From the NCBI GenBank assembly GCA_038205755.1, contig JBBRBN010000003.1:25739-89738 (forward strand): DNA of 64,000 nt, written 5' to 3'. The stretch comes from JANNWF01 sp038205755 (GTDB lineage Bacteria > Pseudomonadota > Gammaproteobacteria > Xanthomonadales > Xanthomonadaceae). The number at the start of each line of letters is the position of its first letter. Position 1 is the stretch's first letter. Of this stretch, positions 37,680-45,441 are shown piece by piece. The notes under the pieces are model-generated. The model ran no database searches. It was not told the DNA's origin and saw nothing but the letters and a program-made list of their open reading frames with translations. The position numbers and the translations under genes were made by a program.

Positions 37680-37778
37680 CAGCGTTTCGCAATGCTGCAT
37701 CGGGCCCGACCCGCGAACAGCGCCGCAGGTTTCGGCGTGCAACACCCGTCACTGCCCACTTGGAACGCGCCCCAGCTC

Positions 37779-38273
37779 ATGAATACCCTTGACCTGAAAA
37801 TCGCCGCGCCGAATCGCCACCGCGCCACGCCCTGGCTGGTGGGCTTTGGATCAGTCGTTCTGGTGATGGCCCTGGGCGCAGCGTTTCCTCCCGGTGCGTG
37901 GTTCGAGAGCCTGATCAAGCCGACCTGGCAGCCGCCACCGTGGGTGTTTGCGCCAGTCTGGACCACCTTGTATGCGCTGATGGGGCTGAGTTTCGCTTGG
38001 CTACTGCGCTGCCCTGCAAGCCCCGCCAGAAGCCGGGCAATCGGGCTTTTCACGGCGCAGCTACTGCTCAACGCGGCCTGGACCCCATTGTTTTTCGGGC
38101 TGCACTCGCCGCTGCTGGCGCTGATCAATATCGCGCTGCTGTGGCTGGTGTTGATCGGCTGCATTTCCAGCGTGCTGCGGGTGCATGCCGCAGCCGGCTG
38201 GATCCTTCTTCCGACCTTCGCCTGGGTATCGTTTGCGCTGGTGCTCAATGGCGTGATTGTCGCCCTGAACTGA
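37779..38273 (+). CDS. tspO: TspO/MBR-family membrane protein
   Basis: A 164-residue protein with five membrane helices, the bacterial TspO fold. Typical motifs: W-E-S-LIKPTWQPPPWVFAPVW (the conserved KP-WxPP block, residues about 46-60), TTLYALMGLSFAWLL and LLLNAAWTPLFFG. TspO binds porphyrins and helps manage tetrapyrroles and stress; in some bacteria it tunes the response to light or oxygen. The basic N-terminus (about 20 residues) precedes helix 1. ATG 37779 is the only start just upstream of the conserved part. It lies between the sigma-54 activator and the hybrid kinase, 169 bases before the latter. Confidence 0.93.
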   Translation: MNTLDLKIAAPNRHRATPWLVGFGSVVLVMALGAAFPPGAWFESLIKPTWQPPPWVFAPVWTTLYALMGLSFAWLLRCPASPARSRAIGLFTAQLLLNAAWTPLFFGLHSPLLALINIALLWLVLIGCISSVLRVHAAAGWILLPTFAWVSFALVLNGVIVALN

Positions 38274-38442
38274 TCAACCAGATTGGACTGATTGCAGAGA
38301 TTCCCATGCCGCGACAGACTTGCCTGCCGGCTGGCGCAACGCGCATCCAGCCTGGTGCGGATCGTGTGCCCAGGTCCTGCCCAAGCAGCTGCCTCGCGTT
38401 TACCCTAAAGCCCTTGCGCACGGCACGTAGCCACTTCGATCC

Positions 38443-40596
38443 ATGACCGACGCACCGCGCTCCGCCTCAACCCGCTTCCACTACGCCATGCTGCTTTTCG
38501 CCGCGTTGGCGAGCATTGCCGCAGGCATCTACAGCGCATCGACAGTGAGCCAGCTGCGGCAATCGATCACCTCGGTCACGCACACGCTGCAGGTGCAGAA
38601 GCGCATTGGCGATCTGCTCGCCGAGAATCAGGACGTCGAAACCCAAGCCCTGCGCTACCTGCTCAGCCTGCGTCCGGACTTTCTTGCCAACTATCAGCAG
38701 GCACGGCTGAATCTGGACCGGGACCTCGGCGGACTGCAGCTGATGATTGCCGACAATCCGGACCAGACCGAGAACATGAAGGTGCTGCGGAGCGCGGTGG
38801 AACAGCGCAATGACTGGTTTCGAGGTGCTATCCAGCTGTCCCAGGAGCGCGGCCTGGAGGCTATCTCCGCCCGCGTTCGCGAGGGCCACGGCGCCATCGC
38901 CCTGCGCCGGATAGGCGAGCTGGCAACGGTAATGGCACAGGAGGAGGCCCGCCTGTTGCTGCTGCGGCAGAAGGAGCTCGACAACGTCATCGTACAGACC
39001 ACGGCGACTTCGCTGCTGGTGAACGTTCTGGCGCTGATCGTCGGCGGCATTGCGCTGGCGTCGCTGCGGCGCGGCGCACGCGCCAACGAGGCACGTCGGA
39101 TCGCGCAGCTGCGTGCGGACCAGGCGGCACTGGCGAGTCAGGAAAAGAGCGCTTTCCTGGCCAGCATGAGCCACGAAATCCGGACGCCGATGAACGCGGT
39201 GTTCGGTTTCTCGCAGCTGCTCGCCAAGACCCGCGTCGAGCCGCAGGCGCGCGAGTACATCAAGGCCATCCAAACCAGCGGCCGCGCACTTCTGGCGCTG
39301 ATCAACGACATTCTGGATCTGTCCAAGATCGAAGCCGGCAAATTGCCACTCAATCCGCAGGCCACCGACATCCGCGAGTTGGTCGATTCCACGCTGGGGG
39401 TATTCACGGAAACCGCCAGCCAGAAGCGCGTGGCCCTGCGCGCCCAGATTGCGTCGTCAGTGCCGGAAACCTTGATCATCGATCCGCACCGGATGCGTCA
39501 GGTGCTGATGAACGTCGTCTCAAACGCCGTCAAGTACAGCGACGGCGGCACGGTGAAGGTCGCGGTCAGCTGCATCACGCCCGGCCTCATCAACGCCTGT
39601 GATCTGGGCATTGACGTAAGCGACACCGGCATCGGCATCCCCGCGGAACGACAGGCTGAGCTGTTCGAGCCGTTCTACCGCGTCGGCGGCGACGCCGGCC
39701 GGCGCGAGGGCACCGGGCTCGGCCTGGCGATCGTTCGCCGACTGCTGGCCCTGATGGATGGCGAGATCAGCCTGGTGAGTGAGGCAGGAGTGGGGTCAAC
39801 GTTCTCGATTACCATTCGTGGGGTGCCCATATCGCGCGACGCGGCGGATCCGCTCGACGACGACGGCCAGGAAGCAGACTTCGCCTCTCTGCGGCCCAGC
39901 CGCATCCTCATCGTCGACGACGTTATCTGGAATCGCGAACTGCTGGCAGCGTTCCTGGCCGAGGGCGAGCACCAGGTCGCGTTTGCGAACGACGGTGCGC
40001 AGGCGCTTCGGGTTGCAGCGACCTTCAAGCCGAACCTTGTGCTGATGGATCTGCGGATGCCGGTAATGGACGGCCGAGAGGCGACCCGCCGGCTGCGCGA
40101 AACGCCCGGCAACGAGGCGCTCAAGGTGATTGCAATCAGCGCGTCCAGCATGAGTCGGGACGAGCATCTGCTCGGGGTCCAGTTCGATGCCTACGTGCGC
40201 AAGCCAGTCGAGCGGGAGGTGCTGTATCAGACACTCGTCGCGCAGATTGGTCTGGGCGACAAACGGTCGCCGACATCCGCTCCTGCGGCGGATCCCGAAG
40301 CATCGAGCCGCGACGAGGTCGAGCCGGATGCGCGGCACGCCGCGATCGCCCGTCTGCAGCGCATTGTGCGCAACGAGCTGGCGGCGGCACAGGCCACTCT
40401 GCGCGTGGCAGAGGTGAAACGGCTGGCCGATGAATTGGCTGCGCTTGCGGAAAGTGGTGGACTGCCTGCCATCCGTGCCTATGCCAGTCGACTGCAGACC
40501 GCGGTGGAGCGCTTCGACGTGATGCAGATGGAAGCGCTGCTGCCACAGCTCGTTGATCTGGTTTCTGCGGCCGGGGTTGCCCCATTCGATGCCTGA
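38443..40596 (+). CDS. CHASE3 hybrid sensor histidine kinase
   Basis: A 717-residue membrane kinase. Helix 1 (about 13-33), a helical periplasmic sensor of the CHASE3 type (about 35-185, QKRIGDLLAENQDVETQALRY), helix 2 (about 190-210), HisKA with His244 in MSHEIRTP, HATPase with NVVSNAVKYSDGG, SDTGIGIP and GTGLGLAIVRR, then a receiver with Asp536 in LMDLRMPVMDG. The final 110 residues form a helical domain of the place where a phosphotransfer domain often sits, but no conserved His is present there. Known hybrids need a separate Hpt protein, which is not in the window. It is the likely sensor for the NtrC-type regulator, by position. Confidence 0.9.
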   Translation: MTDAPRSASTRFHYAMLLFAALASIAAGIYSASTVSQLRQSITSVTHTLQVQKRIGDLLAENQDVETQALRYLLSLRPDFLANYQQARLNLDRDLGGLQLMIADNPDQTENMKVLRSAVEQRNDWFRGAIQLSQERGLEAISARVREGHGAIALRRIGELATVMAQEEARLLLLRQKELDNVIVQTTATSLLVNVLALIVGGIALASLRRGARANEARRIAQLRADQAALASQEKSAFLASMSHEIRTPMNAVFGFSQLLAKTRVEPQAREYIKAIQTSGRALLALINDILDLSKIEAGKLPLNPQATDIRELVDSTLGVFTETASQKRVALRAQIASSVPETLIIDPHRMRQVLMNVVSNAVKYSDGGTVKVAVSCITPGLINACDLGIDVSDTGIGIPAERQAELFEPFYRVGGDAGRREGTGLGLAIVRRLLALMDGEISLVSEAGVGSTFSITIRGVPISRDAADPLDDDGQEADFASLRPSRILIVDDVIWNRELLAAFLAEGEHQVAFANDGAQALRVAATFKPNLVLMDLRMPVMDGREATRRLRETPGNEALKVIAISASSMSRDEHLLGVQFDAYVRKPVEREVLYQTLVAQIGLGDKRSPTSAPAADPEASSRDEVEPDARHAAIARLQRIVRNELAAAQATLRVAEVKRLADELAALAESGGLPAIRAYASRLQTAVERFDVMQMEALLPQLVDLVSAAGVAPFDA

Positions 40597-40700
40597 GCGC
40601 GCCCCCGGGCTGACGCGCGGCGTCCTGTCGCCAGATTGGCCGCAGTGAGATCGGCCACAGTGAGATCGATTCGTCCCAGCAGTAAGCGAGCGCGTCGCGC

Positions 40701-40720
40701 ACCGTGCGCGCGTGCACGGT
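40701..40720. promoter_or_regulatory. Palindrome that could bind the activator
   Basis: ACCGTGC (40701-40707) and its exact complement GCACGGT (40714-40720) are separated by six bases. The centre lies about 128 bases before the sigma-54 promoter at 40838, the range used by NtrC-type enhancers. Related GCACGG and CCGTGC arms occur at 36021-36048 near the small-gene promoter, but in the opposite arrangement. The rest of the 338-base gap around it holds only the promoter. Confidence 0.35.
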
Positions 40721-40837
40721 TGACCTTGCAGGTTGCGGCCTGCATCGCGCGAAAAACATCCAGACGCCACTGCTCCCGCCAGCAGGAAACTTTTCAACCC
40801 ATTGTTTTTAATAACTCCATGTGGCGCTGTACAGGTG

Positions 40838-40853
40838 TGGCACGGTCATTGCT
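40838..40853 (+). promoter_or_regulatory. Sigma-54 (-24/-12) promoter for the csbD-lipoprotein unit
   Basis: TGGCACGGTCATTGCT matches both boxes with correct spacing. It lies 82 bases before the csbD-like start. An AT-rich tract (40799-40815) stands just upstream, where a bending protein could help an activator reach the promoter. Confidence 0.75.
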
Positions 40854-40935
40854 GCAGGTCATCGCAAGCAGGTGCCGCCCGGCAACGGCCCACCCGCAGC
40901 AAGGGCGCCTGTGCCAACCGAATGGAGACCGACTC

Positions 40936-41133
40936 ATGAACTCAGATCGCATTGCAGGAAAGTGGAAGCAGATCAAGGGCCGCCTGAAGTCCGAGTGGGC
41001 CAAGCTCACCGACGATGACCTTGCCCAGATGGAAGGCCACCGGGACTACGTGATCGGCAAAGTCCAGGAGCGCTACGGCATCGCCCGCGACGAGGCCGAA
41101 GCGCAAGTCAAGAAGTTTGAGGCGTCGCTCTGA
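40936..41133 (+). CDS. CsbD-family stress protein
   Basis: A 65-residue protein: MNSDRIAGKWKQIKGRLK then a hydrophilic helical stretch (EWAKLTDDDLAQMEGHRD) and VQERYGIARDEAEAQV, the whole of the CsbD domain. CsbD-like proteins (YjbJ in E. coli) are small, abundant, induced by general stress and stationary phase; their action is unknown. The ATG at 40936 has GGAG nine bases upstream. It is first gene of a three-gene unit after the sigma-54 promoter at 40838; the next gene starts 107 bases on. Confidence 0.92.
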   Translation: MNSDRIAGKWKQIKGRLKSEWAKLTDDDLAQMEGHRDYVIGKVQERYGIARDEAEAQVKKFEASL

Positions 41134-41240
41134 TCCATCGCCACGGCCGGCGTGGCGGAGCGTTGCCACGACGCACGCGCTTCCCCGGCATTTTTCCCGA
41201 TTCCCCCTCTACCATTCCCCCTCTAACCCGGAGCACCGAT

Positions 41241-41393
41241 ATGAACAGTCAGACTTCCATCATCCGCCTTGCCCTGCTCGCCTTGGCGATCACCTTCAGC
41301 TTGTCCGCCTGCAACACCATCAAGGGCGCCGGAAAGGATATCGAAAAGACCGGCGAGGTCATCCAGGACACCGCAGAAGACGCCAAGCGCTAG
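41241..41393 (+). CDS. Entericidin-like small lipoprotein
   Basis: A 50-residue lipoprotein: signal helix LALLALAITFSLSAC with lipobox LSAC (Cys24), then NTIKGAGKDIEKTGEVIQD, the short amphipathic helix of the entericidin A/B family. Family members are small envelope lipoproteins, some linked to stationary-phase lysis with EcnA as antidote. Only one such gene is here. ATG 41241 has CCGGAG at a good distance. It is very likely in the same transcript as the CsbD-like gene. Confidence 0.88.
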   Translation: MNSQTSIIRLALLALAITFSLSACNTIKGAGKDIEKTGEVIQDTAEDAKR

Positions 41394-41465
41394 GCCGCTG
41401 GCGGCGCCAGTCTGACCGCGATGTCCCGCAATTCAACCCTCTGTCGCAACCCTAAGGAACACGCA

Positions 41466-42002
41466 ATGAACATTCAAATGAAGCACCGCCTTCTGCCGCT
41501 CGCCGCCGCTTTGACGCTGGCGCTGGGCCTGGCCGCCTGCTCAGAGTCACCGAAGGACACCGCCGCCGATGTTGCTGAAGCGCAGCGCGACCGAGCGCAA
41601 GACGTGGCCGAAGCGCAGCGCGACAAGGCTGTCGTGAACGCCGAGTCCACGGCTGACATGAAAAAGGCGGCGGCCGAATCCAACTACGAGGTGACCACTG
41701 CCGTCCTCGACGCCCAAGGCAAGCGCGACGGGGTCGCTGGAGCCGCCCGCGACGCCGGCCAGAACGTCGCGGAAACCCGCGCCGACGTGATCCGCAACAA
41801 CGCCAAGGCGGCCTACGACGTGGCCATCGCCGATGCCGATGGCCTGATGAAGATTGCCCAGGAGCGCTGCGACGGGATGTCTTCCGGCGCCACGCGCGAC
41901 ACCTGCCAGCAGAATGCCAAGGTCGCGCACACCAACGCCGTGAGTGCTGCCGATGCAGCCCTCAAGGACGCTGAGTCTGTCGCCGCTCGATCAGACAGCT
42001 GA
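41466..42002 (+). CDS. Lipoprotein with charged helical repeats
   Basis: A 178-residue lipoprotein with lipobox LAAC (Cys25) and TAAGGAACACGCA before ATG 41466. The mature part is helical and rich in Ala, Asp and Glu. It contains a direct repeat, DVAEAQRDRAQ followed by DVAEAQRDKAV, where the DNA is also nearly repeated (41568-41629), so slippage could change copy number. Two cysteines near the end (about 139 and 151) could form a disulphide. I do not recognise a named family. It is the last gene before the terminator. Confidence 0.65.
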   Translation: MNIQMKHRLLPLAAALTLALGLAACSESPKDTAADVAEAQRDRAQDVAEAQRDKAVVNAESTADMKKAAAESNYEVTTAVLDAQGKRDGVAGAARDAGQNVAETRADVIRNNAKAAYDVAIADADGLMKIAQERCDGMSSGATRDTCQQNAKVAHTNAVSAADAALKDAESVAARSDS

Positions 42003-42029
42003 TTTCAGCGCAGAATCAAACCGGCATGC

Positions 42030-42054
42030 GCCGAGCCGTCGCAGACGGCTCGGC
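42030..42054 (+). terminator. Terminator hairpin after the stress-lipoprotein unit
   Basis: GCCGAGCCGTC (42030-42040) and its perfect complement (42044-42054) close a three-base GCA loop, 27 bases past the stop. No T-run follows. The rest of the gap to the tRNA gene shows nothing. Confidence 0.65.
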
Positions 42055-42257
42055 GCCTCGGCGTTGGCAAGGCTGACGCCGGTCTGGCGAATTACGCGGA
42101 CGCTGCTGCCTTCCCAGCATAAGCATCCGGCGAGCCGGCTCAGGCGCGTCGGACAGCGCTGGCAGCAGTAGAGAAGTGCGACATGAGATCTGCCGCAACC
42201 CCCGACCAATTTCCGCAGCTGCGACAGGCGGCAGCGGGCCGCAAGAACCTCTCGGAA

Positions 42258-42333
42258 TGGTGGGCCGTGACGGACTCGAACCGTCGACCTACGGATTAAA
42301 AGTCCGCTGCTCTACCAACTGAGCTAACGGCCC
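42258..42333 (-). tRNA. tRNA-Lys (UUU)
   Basis: A complete 76-base cloverleaf on the minus strand. The acceptor stem GGGCCGT pairs with ACGGCCC, discriminator A, and the CCA end is encoded (42258-42260). The T-loop is GGTTCGAGTCC and the anticodon loop CTTTTAA gives UUU. It is isolated between the stress island terminator and queC. Confidence 0.97.
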
Positions 42334-42470
42334 AAGAGAGGCTGGTCTGCTGCGAGGTAACGTACGCTGTCTGCTCAGGGCAGCCTGCGCCAGCACCTGT
42401 GAAGCGCGCGACGCGGCAGGGCGGGTCGCGCAGTGTAGACACCACACCCGCCTTGGACAAGCGATGTGAC

Positions 42471-43151
42471 TCACGCGTAGCGCGTCGGGTCAGCCACGCC
42501 GGCACCATGGAAGCCTTCCGCACGCAGCCGACAGGCATCGCAGTGGCCGCAGGCGCGGCCGTGTTCATCGGCGCGATAGCAGGAGACCGTCTGCGAGAAG
42601 TCGACGCCAAGCCGCAGGCCCTCACGCACGATGTCGGCCTTGCTCATTGCGATCAGCGGCGCATGGACGCGCAGCGCTTGGCCCTCGACCGCCGCTTTGG
42701 TAGCGACATTGGCAAGCCGCTCGAAGGCCTCGATGAACGCCGGCCGGCAGTCCGGGTAGCCCGAATAGTCCACCGCATTGACGCCGCAGAACAGGTCCGC
42801 AGCGCCCAGCACTTCGGCCCAGCCGAGCGCCACTGAGAGCATGATGGTGTTGCGCGCTGGCACATAGGTGACGGGAATCCCCGCTCCGCCATGGTCAGGC
42901 ACATCGATGTCGTCGGTGAGCGCCGAACCACCGATGTGCCGAAGATCGACGTTGACGACCTTGTGTGAGGCCGCCCGCATGGAGACGGCGAGCCGCCCGG
43001 CGGCCACCAGCTCGGAGGTGTGCCGCTGGCCGTAGGCCACGCTCAGCGCATGACAGCGCAGGCCGCGCTCGCTGGCGATGGCCAGCACAACGGCGGAGTC
43101 CATGCCGCCAGAGAGCAGCACAACCGCGTTGGCGGACGCTGTCGGGATCAT
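42471..43151 (-). CDS. queC: 7-cyano-7-deazaguanine synthase QueC
   Basis: A 226-residue ATP-dependent enzyme that turns 7-carboxy-7-deazaguanine into preQ0, on the way to queuosine in tRNA. The PP-loop SGGMDSAVVLA is at about residues 14-24, and the zinc site near the end has CYRADEHGRACGHCDAC. ATG 43151 (MIPTASANAV) gives the usual length and lies 13 bases after queE, with which it forms a pair; an upstream in-frame start would overlap queE. Confidence 0.95.
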   Translation of the reverse strand: MIPTASANAVVLLSGGMDSAVVLAIASERGLRCHALSVAYGQRHTSELVAAGRLAVSMRAASHKVVNVDLRHIGGSALTDDIDVPDHGGAGIPVTYVPARNTIMLSVALGWAEVLGAADLFCGVNAVDYSGYPDCRPAFIEAFERLANVATKAAVEGQALRVHAPLIAMSKADIVREGLRLGVDFSQTVSCYRADEHGRACGHCDACRLRAEGFHGAGVADPTRYA

Positions 43152-43164
43152 CGGCCGGGCTCTC

Positions 43165-43851
43165 TCAACGGCCTGGAGTCTCGCCCCATAGCTGCTTGTG
43201 CAGCTGGGTCTGGAAACGCACCGGAAGCCGCTCGGCAAGTATCCATTCGGCCAGATCAGCCGGGTTCATCTGACCGTGACTGGGTGAGAAGAGCACGTCA
43301 CAGGCCGCCGACAGCGCGCGGCTGTGGACGACATCGCGCGACCATTCGAAGTCGGCGCGGTCACAGATCACGAACTTCAGCTGGTCGGCATCACGCAGGC
43401 GATCAAGGTTCTCCCAGCGATTGCGAAGCACTTCGCCAGAACCGGGCGTCTTGATGTCGATCACGCGCTGAACCCTGGGGTCGACCTCGGCAACGTCGAG
43501 CGCGCCGGAAGTTTCCAGTGAGACGGTATAGCCGGCATCGCACAGCCGCTGCAGCAGACTCAGGCAGCGCCGCTGCGCCAGTGGCTCGCCGCCGGTGACA
43601 CAGACATGGCGCACTCCGAACTCGCCGACCCGATCAAGGATCGCGTCGATCTCCCACCAGTCCCCGCCGTGAAATGCATAGGCCGTGTCGCAGTAGCCGC
43701 AGCGCAGCGGGCAACCGGTCAGTCGGACGAACACGGTCGGCCAGCCGACGCTGCGCGACTCGCCCTGCAGCGACAGGAAAATCTCGGTGAGCTTCAGCCG
43801 CTCTGCCGCAGTGGCCTGAGCGGATTCGGACGAGAAAGCAGCGACAGACAT
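43165..43851 (-). CDS. queE: 7-carboxy-7-deazaguanine synthase QueE
   Basis: A 228-residue radical SAM enzyme that contracts 6-carboxytetrahydropterin to 7-carboxy-7-deazaguanine. The Fe-S binding motif is CPLRCGYCD (about residues 47-55), preceded by SLQGESRSVGWPTVFVRLTG, and VTGGEPLAQ binds SAM. It is 54 bases downstream of cpoB on the same strand, so it probably belongs to the end of the tol-pal transcript, as in many gammaproteobacteria. Confidence 0.95.
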   Translation of the reverse strand: MSVAAFSSESAQATAAERLKLTEIFLSLQGESRSVGWPTVFVRLTGCPLRCGYCDTAYAFHGGDWWEIDAILDRVGEFGVRHVCVTGGEPLAQRRCLSLLQRLCDAGYTVSLETSGALDVAEVDPRVQRVIDIKTPGSGEVLRNRWENLDRLRDADQLKFVICDRADFEWSRDVVHSRALSAACDVLFSPSHGQMNPADLAEWILAERLPVRFQTQLHKQLWGETPGR

Positions 43852-43905
43852 GACGTGGTGGGCCGGAGCGTCAGAGCGCAGCGGGCCGCGAGGCCCGCCG
43901 TCCGA

Positions 43906-44823
43906 TCAGTTGCGGCCTTCCAGCCGCAGCGCGCGCAGGCGACCCTGGGCCAGTCGTGCAACGGTGCTGTCAGGATAGCGCTGCAGCACCTGGTTGAGCG
44001 TTTCCTCGGCATCATTCCACTGGCGCAGCTCATAGTGGCAATAGCCGACCTTGAGCAACGCATCCGGCGCCTTGGCGCTGTCAGGGAAGCTGCTCAGCAA
44101 CTGCCGGAAGGCGTCCAGCGCAATCTGGTAGTTCTGCGTCACGTAGTAGCTCTCACCCAGCCAGTACCAGGCATTCGGCGCGTAGCTGCCGTTCGGGTAA
44201 CTGGCAAGGAAGGTCTGGAAGCGCCTTGCCGATTCGGCATAGCGGCCTTCCTTCAACGCATCGAAAGCGGAGTCGTACAGCGGTCGCTCGCCGACGGGGT
44301 CTGCGGCCTGCTCGATCGCGGCAGCATCGACACTGTCAAGCGGCTGCGTTCCTCCGAAGCCCTCGACAGGCGCTCGCACGTCGGGCGCCTCCATCGCGGT
44401 CGCGGGTGAAACGGATTGAAACGTGTTGTCGGGTGCCGCAGCCGCTTGCTCGTCCGGTCGGAGACCAGCGTCCATCGACGGGTCGGCGGAAGGTCCGCCC
44501 AAAACTGTGGCGCCGCCGCCTTCCAGGCGAGCAAGCCGCGAATCAAGATCGATGTACTGGTCGCGGCCACGCTTCTTCAGCGATTCAAGCTCAAAACCCT
44601 GCTGCTCGATCAATCCGCGCAGCGACTGGATCTCGGCCTGCAGGTCGGAAATCTGGTTGAGCAGCTGCAGATTCTGGTCTGCTGCGGGCGCCTTGGACTG
44701 CACTTGCTCAAGCCGCTCCACGCGCTCGGCCAGACTCAGCCGACCTTGCGCGTGGACCGGAAATACCGCGGCGGCCACGAGGGCCGCCGCGGTGAGTCGC
44801 ACTACCAGCGTCGATGCGCGCAT
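43906..44823 (-). CDS. cpoB: Cell division coordinator CpoB (YbgF)
   Basis: A 305-residue periplasmic protein. Signal peptide about 1-25 (cleaved after PVHA), an N-terminal trimeric coiled coil (about 30-95), a flexible Ala/Pro/Asp linker and C-terminal TPR units from about 180 (YDSAFDALKEGRYAESARRF, then PNAWYWLGESYYVTQNY). CpoB links the Tol-Pal machine to PBP1b during septation; mrcB is also in this window. Its ATG shares one base with the pal stop (TGATG). Confidence 0.93.
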   Translation of the reverse strand: MRASTLVVRLTAAALVAAAVFPVHAQGRLSLAERVERLEQVQSKAPAADQNLQLLNQISDLQAEIQSLRGLIEQQGFELESLKKRGRDQYIDLDSRLARLEGGGATVLGGPSADPSMDAGLRPDEQAAAAPDNTFQSVSPATAMEAPDVRAPVEGFGGTQPLDSVDAAAIEQAADPVGERPLYDSAFDALKEGRYAESARRFQTFLASYPNGSYAPNAWYWLGESYYVTQNYQIALDAFRQLLSSFPDSAKAPDALLKVGYCHYELRQWNDAEETLNQVLQRYPDSTVARLAQGRLRALRLEGRN

Positions 44824-45335
44824 CAGCGAGCGGTGTAGACAATCTCGACGCGACGGTTCTTCGACCAGCAGCCGTCCATTGAATCGTTGCAGGTCGGGCG
44901 CTCTTCGCCGTAGCTGACCACGGACAGCTGGCTGGCCGCGCCGCCGTTGCCGATCAGCGCCGAGTTGACCGCGTTGCCGCGACGCTCACCCAGGCCGATG
45001 TTGTACTCGCGGCTGCCGCGCTCGTCGGCGTGGCCTTCCAGCGTGATGCGGGCCGACGGTTGGTCGCGCAGGTACTTGGCGTGGCAGCTCATCTGGGCCG
45101 AGAACTCGGAGCGGATGTTGGCCTGGTCGTAGTCGAAGTAGACAACGCGCTGGCGCAGGCAGCTGTCGGTGTCGAGGTCGCCCGCGGTGAAACGGCCGTC
45201 GGTCGGCGTCGGGGTGGTCTGGGCGGTCGGCGGCCTCGAGGTCGGATCGGGCTCGACCGGCTTGACTTTCTTGGTGCAGGCGGCCATCGAAGCGCACAGG
45301 GCAACGGCGAGCAGGATACGGGTGGTGTTGTTCAT
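44823..45335 (-). CDS. pal: Peptidoglycan-associated lipoprotein Pal
   Basis: A 170-residue outer-membrane lipoprotein. Lipobox SMAAC with Cys20, a Thr/Pro linker, then the OmpA-like peptidoglycan-binding domain (about 60-170): VVYFDYDQANIRSEF, LEGHADERGSREYN (conserved Asp and Arg that hold diaminopimelate) and LSVVSYGEERP. It anchors the outer membrane to the wall and is freed by TolB. Spacing to tolB is 106 bases, which may hold its own promoter. Confidence 0.96.
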   Translation of the reverse strand: MNNTTRILLAVALCASMAACTKKVKPVEPDPTSRPPTAQTTPTPTDGRFTAGDLDTDSCLRQRVVYFDYDQANIRSEFSAQMSCHAKYLRDQPSARITLEGHADERGSREYNIGLGERRGNAVNSALIGNGGAASQLSVVSYGEERPTCNDSMDGCWSKNRRVEIVYTAR

Positions 45336-45441
45336 CTGGTTCTACCTATCAGTAACGGGGAAGTGTCGGGGCTTGGATCTTGAGAATCATTAAGTACGTG
45401 TTGAAGCGTTCTACGATCGTGCTGCTTATCCATAACGCCAA

